From contig CAIIXF020000007.1 of the NCBI GenBank assembly GCA_903813345.2, forward strand, positions 35,310,538-35,374,537: DNA of 64,000 bases, written 5' to 3'. The notes below the pieces were generated by a model. That model ran no database searches and was not told the origin of the DNA. It saw only the letters and a program-made list of their open reading frames with translations. Origin of the DNA: Owenia fusiformis. Lineage: Eukaryota; Annelida; Polychaeta; Sabellida; Oweniidae. This document shows, piece after piece, positions 1-15,600 of this stretch (positions within the stretch are counted from its first letter, which is position 1; the number at the start of each line of letters is the position of its first letter). The position numbers and the translations under genes are program-made.

Positions 1-668
1 AATAGAATGAGTTAAGAAACAAGCATGCAAGAGATGATATACAGTAAAATCTGTTTTGATATGCACCAGGATGGGATATAAGGATTTTAGATCAACAGCC
101 TAGTAATGATGCTGATTTGCAGTAATGTAGAGTAGCAAAACAAAATAGTGCAGTTCTGCTGTGTAGAAATGCAGTGTAGCAATGGTCCAGTGCCTATGCC
201 ACACCCAAGTTGAATACCTTTGCAGTATTTTTAGAACTTTCTCTGGATGTTATAACATTCAAAATGTTGGATTTTGAAAGTTAGAACATTCTAGCCTTAC
301 TGGTGTTAACATCTGACAGATTTTACTGTTCAATATAAAGTAAGCATAATTTTTGAGATAGACAGATAGATGTCACCTGAGTCAATATCAAAGTAGCAAA
401 TTACTTCATTTTTGAGGGACATCTTTCTATCTGCCTCAGAACTAAAAATATAACTCCGAAATGTATAATAAATGAAAGCATAGAGATTTAAAATAACGAA
501 AAAAACCAATATAAAATTGAAATTAAGTAAAAGCATAATTAGGAATTTACTGCTATAAGCAAAATTAAAATATGAAGCAAAAAGCAGAATTTCAGCTGGC
601 GTTGTATTGAATTATAAGTATACAAGAATTTTGATAATATTCCTGGAACTGTAACGCAATTAATCTAT

Positions 669-3600
669 TCATTCTGTATTCTGTTCACCTCCAGATTTGG
701 CCAGAGAGCTCTTCCTTGATCTGACAACTGCAGCAGGTGCTGTTGTTACTTGTTCCACCTGTTTCTCCACCTTTGTCACCATCACATTCCAGTCTGGCTG
801 ATCGTCAGACTCACTTTCTGTGTCTTAAAGTAAAAGTGCCCAATGGGTTGATGTTTAAATCACTTTAAATCAGAGTTCAGTTCTTGACTCCCTCGTTCAG
901 TTTGACCATAACTCGTATACATAGCATGACGGATCTGACTGAATGCTATGGATGACTAATTGATGTGGTGTTATTTCTTCATAACCCACATTAACACTGG
1001 TACTGCACGCTTCAAAATTCCGAAACAGATCCGTTTCTGTAAAAATTTTATTTCAAGACTAATAGGTCAAATGAAAATATCACTACAAAAAACTGATAAA
1101 GCAAACTTAAGCAAGCTTTGCAACTAAGATACATGTATGCCCATATATGGTCAACTACTAAAGCAATGGACGTTTAAGCTAAACATTAAGCTCTTTTTTT
1201 ATTTGGCATGTGTGTATTCACTCAGTATCCATAGTTTTCTTACCAAGTTTGTTAGCCTGTCTCACAGCCGATAACACAGAATCGCTGGCATTGAGAGGGG
1301 ATGCAACGTGACCCCCTATATCAATCGCTTCACCCCCAGGCCCGAGAACTATGCTACCTTTTACAGAACCTGCATCTGGAATATGATACCATGCAGCACT
1401 GACATCTTATACAAGATATAGGACATGCATACATGCAAAATAATCTGTACTCAAAATATGTGGGAGAATTTAAATGAGGATAGTAGCTATAAGTGCTATA
1501 TACACAATATACAACACTGGACAACCACAAGTTTTATATAATGAAACTAAATGAATAAAATCTACTCTTAAAAACATTCATCATACAACATTGAAAATGA
1601 AACAGGATAAAGGGGTTTAACTTCACAAGAATATACAATTAATCATGCAATTCTACCTAATATCAAATCATTGACTTACTGAAATTTACAAGTCTGAAAT
1701 CAAGCTAACAACTATAAATTCTAAATGAAATATGACATACATGCAGTAAAGTACAGTAAAACCCATCTTGTATGAATGCCGCTATATGAATTCACGACAG
1801 AAATACCTACACTCAATCATGGGATCAGTCAAAAGTGTTTGGATTAGCAGGTGTTCGAATCTTAGTTCTTTTAATATGTGAATCAATTGGATATACAAAA
1901 TTGGAACCATGAAAAGTGTTCACATTGAGAGGTGTTCAGATTAGAGAGGTGTTTGATTGCAAAGAAAGGTTTTACTGTACACGTGGCTTACAATATGTTG
2001 AAAGTACCTTTTGATTTATTCAAAGACTTGTTACTTCCTCTCCAGCCAGTATTGTGGGTCTTCAGTTTTTGATTGGGCAATGGGTCCAAGTCATGCATAC
2101 CACTAGGCCCACCTATTGACAAATCCCCCGTACTACTGCCCAAATCTGAAATAAGAGTTTGAAGGTTTATAGATTTTTCAAAACACCTAAATTAAGCATC
2201 GAGTTTATTTAACAAACTATAAACATGTAACACACATACCACAAACATGTCTCAGGCATATTTTTATGGAGGAGATGGTCTGAGTCAGAATAAAAAACAT
2301 GCAATTGCAAATTCACCTGAATAAATATTGATGTCAGATGAATATTCTGCACAAAAAGTGTATCAAAATCTTTTTCACAAACCTAAATCAAATACAAATC
2401 TTGAATTGAACTCAATGAAGATTGACTGACCTTTGACCCTGTCATTAAAACTGTAAATGGAAACCTTCTCTGGCACTTGCTGCTGTTGCCGCATCGCATC
2501 CTCCTCTGCTTTTTTCAAGATGGCTGCCTCATCGTATTTAGCTCCACCCCATACAACTTCTTCCTCATCTGGGAAAGGTAAAACATGTATCATAAATGGA
2601 GAGATATGTGAGAGATCATTTCTTATAATTTGTAGAAACATTTAAAAATGCATGGAAAAAAAGGTTTCCATTTTGTATTGATCAAGTGTTGTGTCTCTAA
2701 TTTGCAATCACTCATTGTAGAAACAGGTGAGTCATATTTTCATGTTTCCTTGATCACGTAAGGCTAAGATAAAGAAACATAAATATAATTTTTTCATCTA
2801 ATCTCTGTTGCATTGTATATTGTTAAGTAAAGCTTATACCTGGTGATTCTGACAAAGCCATTGTTTTGTCCCTCATCAGAGCAAATGTGTTGTCCCTGGT
2901 GGGTCCCCCTGGCTTATTAGAGAATCCCATTGAAGAGTTCTGGGGGGTTGGGGGTTCCACCTCGACTTCAGGTAGAGCTGAAAATATTGAAATTGCTTGA
3001 ACAAGTCAGGTATAACCCTATATAGTTTGAATGACCATTCTTTTTCTAATTATTTCCTTGTTCATGAAGTCGATCAGGATGATCTCATACTGCATTAAGA
3101 CATGAAATCTCTTTATAATCGATTTCAAAGAATATCTGAAAGGTCTATTTAAAATTGAAGAGTCAGTTTATATTTTCCTCATTTTCAAAACCTGTAGATT
3201 CTAAATTTAAAAGTTTTTTCTTACGTTTTGTTCCAACCCCAAATTGAACATTACTGATCTTCGCTTGAGCAATAGGTGGCAGCACTGGAAAATGCCCTTC
3301 TCTGGACACCATTTTCTCATCTAAATCAGGAATCATGGATAGCTCAGGAGAGAGTGCCGAGAACTTGTTATCGACACTAGATCTCCTGGAGCTGTTACTG
3401 GATGTATCTTTTAAAGAAGCTATAGGTATGTTACCCATGTATTCTTTATCCCCGGTTTGAGGCCATTCTTTCCCATGAGCTGAAATGAAGAGTACGTCAA
3501 TTATAGCACATATTTTCATATTTTTGACGGATTGGGGTTTAGTTGAAGTAGACAGTACAAAATGACTTAAACATACAACAATTTACATTTAACTGAAGAC

Positions 3601-6600
3601 AAAGCATATCATAATTACAAATCACATATAAAATAAGTACAAAACTACACTACTATTCAGTAAACATAAACAACCAATTAGGTTTACTGATCAAATTGTA
3701 TACCCCCAGGTCCCAAAGATGTTGACTAATATAGCCCAGGAGTAATGCATTGCAAAGTACAAAGGTAGCAGAAATCAGAATATAGCTAAAAGAGGCATTT
3801 GTATAAACATGTATGTTTAAATAATATATGCTTATTGGTGCACATTATTTACCCACAAGGTAACCAACAACATGTTTTTATTATGGGCACCTAATGTCTG
3901 CCAAGATTTGCGCTCTAGATAAAAAGGAAGTAAATCTCCGAGTATCTAAGATACAAGTAATACCAGGGTAAATGAGATATAAGCTTTTCAAGTATTTAAG
4001 ATACGAGGGGTGATCAATAAGTAATGGACGCTTTTTTACACAGATGCTTTTTATAGACCAATCCCTTCGATTTTCTTACCAGTGATACATCATTCAATTA
4101 TCTATCAACTCTGAAGATTTGGAGACAAAATATATAATACATGTTGATATATCCTCATTTCAATGAAGGATGTACAGGTACCCCGGGACCGACATTTACG
4201 TCACATATTCTGAAGCTATTTTAGCTTGTTCAACATGCAATGCAGTTGAATGCAGGCTGAACAAAACAAACCATTTTGGTCATGAATTACCCCATTTTGT
4301 TATGCCATAGTTGCTTTTGAATATTTTATAATCACTATGTGGTATTCATGCCACATTCATTCCACAGGGCCCTCTAAATAAGTTCTTTCAAGTGCTACAT
4401 CTACACAATTCCTCATCCTCTTAACTCAAGATTGTGATTCTCTGACATGGTAGCAAGATGCAGTTGCACGGGTTGTTTTATTTAATCAATGTTAATAAAC
4501 CTGTATCCTTTCTCTATAGAAATAAGTAGTAGAAATAAACAAGTCACATGTGAGCAGATGTGGACAATATAGTGCACTGGCCAATGGCTCAATTTTGAGG
4601 TCGAGGGATATTGTTTAGTGAACATTCTGAGATCTGTGGGCAGGTGCATTGTCCATATGGAGTAGGGTGTTCCCTTCTCTCACCACCCCTTTCTTCCACA
4701 ATGCTTTCTCAAATTGACCTGCAAACCCCTTCCATACAACACTCTGACATTACAATACTTTCTGTTTATGTGTTACCAGTCAGCAAAAAATTTCAAACAA
4801 TACAACACTTGTTGCATATAAAAAGTTCAAATCTAACTCAAATTTACCAAACTGGCTAAAAACTGAATATGTGACGTAAATGTCGGTCCCGGGGTACCTG
4901 TACCTCCTTCCAAAAATAAGGATATATCAACATGTATCACATATTTTTTCTTCAAATCTTCAGAATTGATAGATAATTGAATGATGTATCACTGGTAGGA
5001 AAATCAAAGGGATTGGTCAATAAAAAGTATCTGTGTAAAAAAGCGTCCATTACTTATTGATCACCCCTCGTACAAGTAAATCTTTAAGTAAATACACAGA
5101 TACAAGTAAATAGTGAGCATCAACATAATAGGTGATTCCCACCCCATTGATGCAACGTAAAAGCAGATGAAAGACCCATTACCAAAAAGTAAATCTACAT
5201 CAATTATAACAACATAACAGGGGTCAAGTCAAAATTGTGAAGTCTGTCAAAAATAATCATTCACACTTTTACTCCTAAAAATGATATCAAAATGTATTTT
5301 TATAAAAAAACTCAGGAAATACCTAAAATCAATCGTGAAATAAATCAAAATGGACTTCTGCCTCTAATCACATTGCATGTCATTGATTATATTTTTGCAA
5401 ACTTCAATGTTTTGACATGAGCCCTGTGTATAGAACAAAAGCAATTAATTTAATACCTCATGAATCTTGCAACTACCATTTGTAAGATATTATACCATGT
5501 GTAAATAGAAACCAATTTGTAATTGCTTATTCATCAATATTATATAACCATTTCATGGTCACATTTATATGCAATGGCATGATGTCATATTTACAATTAC
5601 TCTATTGAAAAAGAATATACGCAATGATAATTGGTTAATAAATAATTTAAACCTTTTAATTATAACATTTAACATATCTGTTTATATTGTACTGTTGTTT
5701 ATACAGAGCAGAGTATGTGTTTTAAGAAACCCCGTTTTGCAGTTATTGCAAATAAAATATCATCTCAGAGAGAATAAGACCTATAAATACCTTTAATTTG
5801 GTATAAAAAGTAAACAATAGATAAAGAGATAACTTAATATAGATCAAAATAGTAATTTAAGCGAATAAATAAACCAGGCTGCCACAGAAAAGCTTATTTT
5901 GTAAAACAGGAGATTTTTTTTAAAAATACATTTTAGAAATCCTAAAGTTGGAGTACATCATGTTCTTTCCCTCCCTTATCTTTCTCATTCTCTTCCTCAC
6001 CCTCTCCAACTTCCACTTTCTCTCTAAATCTCTCCCTCTATCTCTTTCTCCTTACATACTAACAACAATAAAAACAGAGAGAGAAAGGGCTAAACAAATG
6101 GAACTTAACTGACATTATATTCCAATGTACTAAGTCCTGTTTAGGAATATATTCAACAGATTCCTTTTGTGGCACTGAATACAAAGTTTGGATAATGAAG
6201 ACTGGCACTGAAGCATACATTGAGAGCCTATGTGAGGAAATAGCTGACAATCAATACAAAGTGATGACATGACATTTGCTTAAAATCCACTTATTATATT
6301 CTGCATAATTTCTCCTTCAAAACCTTTTCTCCTCTATCTTTTTATATTGAAATTGAGTGTACGGAGGGATACAAGCAATCGTAATCATTTTGGGATCCAA
6401 AGTCTGTAATAGTCAGGCTAAACAATCTATTAAAACAAGCTAAATATCAGAAGAGCAAATTAGAACTCAATGAATGATCTAAATTTCAATTCAAGATGAA
6501 TATAATAGTCTTAATAAAAGCAAAATAGAAGCTTTTCTTATGTGAGTACAGACCTTAATATAAGAGTAAAACACATAAAAATATTGCGACCATTACTTTT

Positions 6601-9600
6601 ATTAAAAGTTTGAAAAAAGTTTCCCAGAAAGCCTTTATTAGAACCAAAGCCTCAAAGAAAAAAGAAAATATGGAAGTGTTTTATTTTATACTTACATTTA
6701 TCAAATAACTCTCCAAATGTGTGAATAGAGAATTAAAAATGCAATAAATGACATTTTCTTAAGTTATAAGAGTTCATTAATCACAAGTCAAGTTCAAGGC
6801 ACACATTGACTTCAATGTTAAATTACTTTGTTATAATCAATGGCCAACACAGTTGATAAATGTCATTTTGTATGACTTTCAATTTCCACAAATAGCATCA
6901 ATAATCTAGACAATCGTCATAAAATAAAATATTAATTTTTATTCTAACGGTGGTGCAAGAATTTCAGAAGAATATGATAAGCCTTCAAAAGTTTGAATAC
7001 TATAGATATTTAAAATGTCATATAATTTGTATTTCAAAAACCACCAGTATCTGTATAATGCCATAAAACGTACTAAATGTAAAATATATACAGGGTGGGC
7101 TAAAAACTAATACCCATTAACCCAATAAACATTTCTAAAAAATATTGAGAAAAGAATTCTGTACCTTCGTGTGACTTGGCAGAATGCGGTGGAATCTTCT
7201 TCCCTTTCATTTTCTTTGAAGGTTCTGGTCCATCGTACTTCTCAGTTGGTGTATCAAACAATGACTAAAATCAAAAGAATCACAAAATCATGATTATCAC
7301 TTGTAAATGTGATATATTGGTGTATCAAACAATGACTAAAATTAAAAGAATCACAAAATCATGATTATCACTTGTAAATGTGATATATTGGTGTATCAAA
7401 CAATGACTAAAATCAAAAGAATCACAAAATCACGAGCATCACTTGTAAATGTGATATATTGGTGTCTCAAACAATGACTAAAATCAATAGAATCACAAAA
7501 TCATGAACATTGCTTGTAAATATGATATATTGGTGTCTCAAACAATGACTAAAATCACAAGAATCACAAAATCATGAGCATCACTTGTAAATATGATATA
7601 TTGGTGTCTCCAACAATGACTAAAATCACAAGAATCACAAAATCATGAGCATCACTTGTACTTGTGATTAATTGGTGTCTCAAACAATGACTAAAATCAC
7701 AAGAATCACAAATAATCATATTAAGCATCAATCTTATATGTGATGTTGGAGTTTCATACATTACTGAAATCACAAGAAAATGTTAAAATCACTTAATATG
7801 TAGAATAGTGGACATACATATTAGGAATTATATTTGTAAAAGCACAATTTGTGAATACTGTGAGAGAGGTCTGAATTTCATATCATTGTTGAACTATCAA
7901 TTGCTAACTTAAGGTGGCCAAAGTTGTTTCCAACTCAATAACAGTTTTCAACATTCCTTTAGATTTCTACTCACAATTCTAAGAAATCAATACAAAAAAC
8001 ATTGTTTTCCAACCAGATTGCCCCAAGCTGTAACATACTGTACAAAGACATAAAAACAACATATATTAACATACCTCACTACATCCTTAAGATTGTTCCT
8101 TTTTAACTTAAAGGTCTGACTCAACAGAGAAAATAAATGAAACCAATTCTTCTCTATATTCTATGTAAACTGTCATTAACAATCAATAACCAAAATTTTA
8201 AAATAAAAATCTGAAACAAAAACACCTTGTACATATACAAATCAAATCTGAAAATAAATGTCATTTTCTACTCAAATTAATTAAATTCAACAATACCTTT
8301 ATGTTTAAACAATCCAAGAAATAGACCCGCTTTACTTGTTTTCTTTTGTTGGTCCTGATAAAATTCCTATTCTCCTGGATTTTCAGGAAAAAATCCCTCA
8401 TTTCTGATATGGTCATCTTTTTCTTCATTGTTAAAAAGATATTCCAAATTAACCGCTGATCAAATCAAAAGTTTTTTATATTCAGTCTCTCTAGGTTGTT
8501 TTCTAATGTATACTGTAGATCTACGAAATTCTGACTAATCACTCCATTGTAAATTCAATTAATTCCTTGGTATATATCAATTAAACCATAGTTTATATTT
8601 TATCCTTGTAATTTTCTTAAAAGTCATATCCATAAGTTTATAACAGAGATTTGACTTGAAAACACTCATTCATTGTGTTTTATCCACTTAGATATATTAA
8701 TAGCACCTGTGGTATTCTATCATCACCATGTAAGCTTCCAATCATAACATTAATCGTAATCATGCGAGTTATTCAATCGCTGCCATTCCCACATCTTCAA
8801 TAAAACTAATAGGATTTTTGTAGCGCTTCCTCTGCGGAGCCATTACATAATGAAAATGGGTAATAAAAGTGATTAAAATCGGTAGTTCTCTCCTCAAGAG
8901 ATTTTTATTGTGCTATAAATTGTATTGTTACGATCCCGCCATTGTCAATTAATACTGTTGATATCTGCATTGCACAAAGAGCTGTGATAACCTAAGTAAA
9001 TCCCTTACATCAATCACCAGTCTGAAGTCTACTAAGTCGGCTAATTCCCCCGTTCTCATATCTCACCACTTGGTATCAGACTTAAAGAGGCACATTCCAA
9101 TTTTCAAGAGGTGATTCCTTATTTGTATTAATTGGTCTTCAACAATCAGCATTTGCTTCTTTAAATGCAAGGTATTCATAATTATTCAACCCCGCTTTAT
9201 AATTTTCTTTGATTGTCTTAAAATGAATTCCACAAGCTGCCTGTATTTTCATACTTCAAACATTGTTTGGGTATAAATTAAATCCACTCAAATTAATATC
9301 GTGTTATTTCATTAGTGTATGTGCTCTTCAGATATAATTTTTATATAAATCTAACTGCATCTTTCTGTAATTCATGTATAAAATAATCCAACTTCTATTA
9401 ATTTGTGGAAGTCAATTCTTCTTAAACTTATTGTTTAAGGCATGATTGATTTATATGGTCTATAACATGTGGTTGTCCGGTAACTGTAAACAGAGTCGAC
9501 AATTGATTCTTTCCTCAGTTTCAGATTTTCCATTTTTAAAATCATGCATCTTAAGGCAATATAACAGACCTATATAAAACAGCACCCTTGCAAAAAAGTG

Positions 9601-12600
9601 TAATTTTGCTTCTTTAAACAGACAGCTTCCTCCAATGTACCAAGCCTCTGAATCTCTTTGTAATATAATGTGACTGAATAAAATAAAGTGGCGACTCTAC
9701 AATGAATTAAATTCATATTTTATGAAAAACTGCTATAAGTTTACTCTCACAAAAAACTATGATAGCAACCTCCAAATGCAGTGATCAATACATTATCCCT
9801 TGCTTCCTTCCTTCCTCCTGATCGAACAGAGTGAATGATAGCTGGAGCCATGTATTAGGGGGGATATATTACGAGAAAATCTACTGAAGTAAAATTTCTG
9901 TTTTGTACAGAGAGCTTAGTGTGATGAAGCTCTCTTTTAAGATGTGTATTCAAACTAATGCAAAGAATGTAAAAATCATACTTATAGAAACAACAAGAGC
10001 TGTCGATTTCACCATATAAATAAAGAAATAATATTACAGGCCACAACACCCCAGAAAAACTGATCATCTGTGAGTAGAATGTATTTAGCTGTTCGGAAAT
10101 GTGTTCACCAAACACAGTTTCTAAGTTGATAAATTGAATCCGTTGATGCCTCATAGAGCATATCGTGAAAATCACCATTAATAAGATATCAACTGTATTA
10201 ACTTTTTATATCAACAACGAGCACTCCATTAATCTTTTCTCAATAAAAAAACTGATTATTAGTCAAGTCACTTTTAGATGTCAGTAATATAATGAAGATC
10301 TATTTGTCAGATCTTGTCTTGAATTTCATGTTTTAAATTCTGCTCTTTCAACTGCTTGCTTCGCATGAAAATTCCTCTTTTAGAAAACTTGTCATCCCTT
10401 CCAATTATAAACTCAGTCAATGCCATGATAAATAAACATTGCCCATTGTCTATTTTTATACTCTTCCCATTTTCTAGTTCATTTTCCAATCCATTGTTAA
10501 GTCTTATTCCTTCAGAATTCTTCCTTCTCATGATTCTAAACGTCTCCATAAAGTGTTACTGTTGCATTCACATATATTCAACTGTAACTAAGCGAGGTAT
10601 CATTTCTATATTTGTATCAAGTACTTTATTCAACACATCATGTTTTCCTTTCCAAGTTTAATTGAAATTCTCATGCTCTGTAGTGCTTTTATTTGTTATT
10701 GTATCTATTCTTTCAAAGTTGCATGTTTTAAAGAAACATGAGAAGGACCCCTTCATACAGTGATAAGTTGGTCAGGCTGAACTTCCTTTTTTAATTTAAT
10801 AGAATATGTGATATTCTTACATTTTATACAATCTGCATTTTATAATGTTGAGCTGTTGCATGTATTTTAATTTTTAGGAGTTTACTTTTTCTGCTCGGCA
10901 TTTCTAGAAATTAAAATAACTGTTCATTTTGGTACAAGGGCATGTTTATGTATATAATGGTAATGTAACTTTTAATAGAACTCCTTTTGTATTATTGATT
11001 GGTAATCCACAAGAAAATTAATTGGCTCACTCTTTGATGTTTAACATATTTAATTACAGTTGGTACTCTGTCAGAAGTGTACAATTGTACTAATAGGGGC
11101 TACTTTGATAAATTGTATGCCATGGTACGAGGTGCCTTACCAAAAATGGCTAGTATTATTTTCTTAAAGTAGAAGGAGATTACAACTTATTTAACTTTAT
11201 TCTTTAGTGAATATGAGGACTTTTTCTAGAATGTTGCATGTACTTAATTTTTATTACCTAAAAGTTTACAATAAACTATATATTAGTTTACAATATATGA
11301 AACTAAACAATACATTTAACTTTACAGAAGATGTAACTTTACAATAGTCTAATTGAAAGCCCATGGAAATACTAAATATTTTACTTTTCTGGCCTAATAA
11401 TGTTGACATGCGTTCACTTATGCAAGTGAATCTTTTTCAACTAACGCTTATTGTTTAATTTCATGAAGCATCACCCCTTAGTCATTTTTATTGCTAATCA
11501 ATAATTTCATGATAATCCCTTCTAAGAATAAAAACAAATCTTTAAATTGATTTTGAGAAGACATTGACACTGCCATACATAATAGCTTGAACATTAAATT
11601 GATTACAAATACAAGGCATTAACATGTAAAATGTCATCACCTGCCATTTGTTACAGAATCCAACTGTCGAACGCTGAACACCAACAATGTCCACAAAAAA
11701 AACTTGGAAATCATAACAATCAACAAATAACCTAAACATATTGAACAAAAATGGATGAACTATCAAGAATGGGAGACTGACTCATCAAAGCCCATCTTGT
11801 ATTTCCAAGGTATGATGTTTTCATGATTGAAAATCAAACTGGGAAACGAGTATGCATCAAAGCCAGTGTGTGCCTACCCTGCGTGCAGAGTCTAGTTAAA
11901 CTACACTCTGCCTAGTAGAGACCATATTACAGTTTAGTAGCCCCGCCCCCACGACGGGTACCGGTGACAGTTTGCGTAATAAATAACTTTTGACCTAGGC
12001 GCTGACCTTTCTTCCACCAATCAGCGAGCTTGAAGAAACACACGCCAAATGCGTTCTAATTAGATATGCGCATGTCATTGGTCAATTCCGGGCTCAACGA
12101 TGACGTCAGAAGGAATGACCATATATAGAACGTCGGTCAATTTTGGCCGACGAACACTGATTGGCGCGGTGAGTTCACAGGTTTATTTTAGTTTGAAAGA
12201 GTGAAGACGAAGCTCTCTTTTAAGAAGTGAAGTCAAACGAATGCAAAGGGTAGTGTGTGCCTGATAAGAATTTCAAGTTGGTCTAATAATGAATTTAGAG
12301 ATAAACAATGTAAATATTAAGACAGCTCTTGGACATTTCATAACCTCAGCAATGTTATCTGAGATAAATGCCAATTTAAGAACAATACCTCATTGAGCAG
12401 AATAAATAGTGATATTTATTGAATAAATAGTGATAAATATTGAATAAAACAGTGATAAATATTGTGGAAATAGCTGATAGGGATTAATGCCTGTCTCTCA
12501 AATTGATCATGAAATTGCAAAAATACAAGTACTATTTAAATGTTCTGTTTTGACATAATCTTTAAGATGATGCTAAGAAAATGAATGACTTTTTCACATG

Positions 12601-15600
12601 AACTTTTCAATACAGATCTAAATCTGATCCAAAATGTAGTATGGCTCTTTTCACATTTTTTAATTTTCAGACCTATGAGTTGACCTAAAAATTTAAAAGA
12701 ATGACTTATCAATAGTATAGTTTCCATATAGCTTTTGAAATCTTGCTAAATCTTGTTTTTCGTGAGATTTTAAGAGACTTGCATATTAGACCTCTAATGA
12801 CTTACATTACCAGCTTTTAAATGGCATATTTGAATTCAGTGAAATGTTTTCTCCTATAATAGCTTTGATTTACACAGTTATGTTATTTGAATAATTTTCT
12901 ATGACAATTTAAAAGAACTTGGGCCAAATGTCCATAGATGCAATGCTAAAATTCTTTAAAAACGTGGGTTATTTGTATGTCAATCAACATTTGCATGTTT
13001 AATCATAACATGTACATAAATAGGGTCATCATGTGGTGTATGATTCAAGTTTTATACAGATTCAACTAACACACTTTGATAAATCATGAAATTAAGCAAC
13101 TTTTCCAAGATTTTAGCATGTAAGTGAATGGAAATCTAGCCCAAGTTAAAAGCCAAATAAAAGATGGCAGCACTAGATTTCATTGATTTTTCTGCTATTT
13201 AGAAACTATCCTATTCAGCAGGTCAATTTCAAATTTTGATGATGTATGTTTATTGTTCAATATAGAAAATGCCTGAGGAAAATAATGCTGATCTATATTT
13301 GATTCAATTTGTTATACAGCTTTGTAGAGCAAATATACTCATTCTTACAAGGAATGTTTTACAACTAACAACTTGTCTTAATCAAGATGAATACGAAGAT
13401 CAGAGAAAGAAAAACGTTATTGGAGAAATTCAACAAGGTCCTAATGAAAGCAATATATCACTGTTAAACAACCAAGACCAGAGATTTCATTACATTGTAC
13501 TTTCTTTGTACTTTATTTCAGAAGCCTATTGATTCAATTCAATCAATTTCAAAATAATTTATTTCAGTTTTCATTACAAAAATTACAACATTATACAGGC
13601 TATGACACCCCAGGGGGTGTATAACTGCCCATAATTAAATTTACAATAAACATGATAAACTGTAAACATTTAAAGTGGTACATAGGTCAATACAATAATA
13701 TAATATAATATTAATGTATTAGTTTTCAAATGTTGCTAAGTGTGATTTTAAACTTTCTTGTATGAGTATGAAAAAGTCAATGTGAAATGCTTGGTATGTC
13801 TCAAGATGTCCAACTAGTGATAACCCCCCCCCCTCCTAACATCTAGCATGCTTCTCTCTAATACTCAGCTGCCATCTATATGACTGGTTTAACAATAGAG
13901 CATCAAATACAAATGCCTCAGCTTCAGATTTAAGACTAAATATAGAGTGGCTTAAAAAGAAGTAAACATAAAATATTCTACAGTCTGCTCTTGTTAGAAA
14001 AAGACAAAACAAACAATCAACAAACAAGCAATCAGATGTACCTTGATTCGACAGACAAAAAAACAACAAAAACACCTTGACAAAAGAAACAACAAAACCC
14101 TTGCAAATAGACACACATTGACAAACAAACAAACATACAATACAAACAAACAAACAAACAGCCCTACCTTGACAGCCTCTTGCATGCTGAACTTAGGAAG
14201 AGGGGAGAATAACTGATCCCTTGTGTTATCCGACATATCAGGATTATTCTGCCCCGAGTTGAAGTTACTTTCAGCCACCCTAGACAGACCTTCTTCGAAT
14301 ATTTGCTGGAAAATAAATCAAATAACATCAAAATTGATAAAAAATGTCAATGGTTTTAGTTTTTATTAGCAAATAGTAAATCCATATTTATGGTCCATCA
14401 AAGAATTACTGGCATCTCTTAAACTTTGAATATTGTATCTCATTCACCAATTAACTGAGACAAAAGAGAAATAGTCTGAATAAAAACGTTTGAATTAAAG
14501 TCCTTTTCACTTGCAAGCGTCACAAATCCTTTAAAAGATGGCTTGAATCTCTGGACATTTGATTCAAGTTTGATTATAACAGAGACACACTAACCTGTTG
14601 TTTTTTCATGGCATGGTTGAGCGCACTTTTAACAAGAAGATCTGTAATGACGGACTCTTTTGTTTTATTGTCAAGACTAGCATATGTAACCTCTCTAGTG
14701 CTGCCACCTGGGAGAATCTCTGCAACTTTCAAGGTTGCTCGAGTGTCAGGTCGCTCACTGTAGTCTCCAAGAAGACTCATTAAGTTTCCCCCTGAAATAT
14801 GAACATTTCGAATAATGAGCGTATGGGAAAATGCTTTTGCTAAAAGTAACACTAAAATTTTGCATGTTTTTTGAAAGGGTAAGACTCATTGACTGGTAGG
14901 AATCATTAAAATTGTGTCAGGAAACCAAACATGAAATAAATACAAACATACTGAATAGAAAAGCATTTACAAGTAGATATATTTTAATTATATTCATGAA
15001 TAAATAAGGGTTATGTACTGGGAGGTTTTGGATATGGGGTTTATCCAGAGGGAGATATGCATATCTACCTGAGGTACCGTAGGGACCGAAGGTAGATGTG
15101 CATATCTGAAGAGGGATGAACCCAATATCCAAACCGACCGTACATAACTGCTTTATCCAATACCAAGTAGAGTTTTCTAATTTTCTTTCATTTTTTCAAT
15201 TTTTTTAATTTTTTCAATTTTTTTTACATTTTTCTAATTTCTTTTCAATTTTTCAATTTTTTTTTCGAAGCGGGAAGATATGCCCTGGAGCGGGAGATAT
15301 GGCGGGAGATATGGAGGTTCAGGATATGGAAACCTCAAAATCAGGATACGGGATATATCTTACCAACTTATCTCCCTAAAACTCTACTTGGCATAGGATA
15401 AAACAAATTATCCATAGGATAAAGGCTTATTTCTCAAGTTTTCACATAAAATTTCATTTCCATCAGTTTTGCTAAATACATGTTTTATCACATACTACAT
15501 GAATAAAAACCATATTTAATCTAAAATGAAAACTATCAACAAAATTAAAAGTCTTTATACCATCTTCTAGCTGCTCATCCCCCTGCGTCTTGTAGAATGT

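Noticed and set aside
13836-14278. Overlapping minus frames rich in VCLFVC
   Set aside because: They read through the CAAA microsatellite and out of the real exon 14168-14305.
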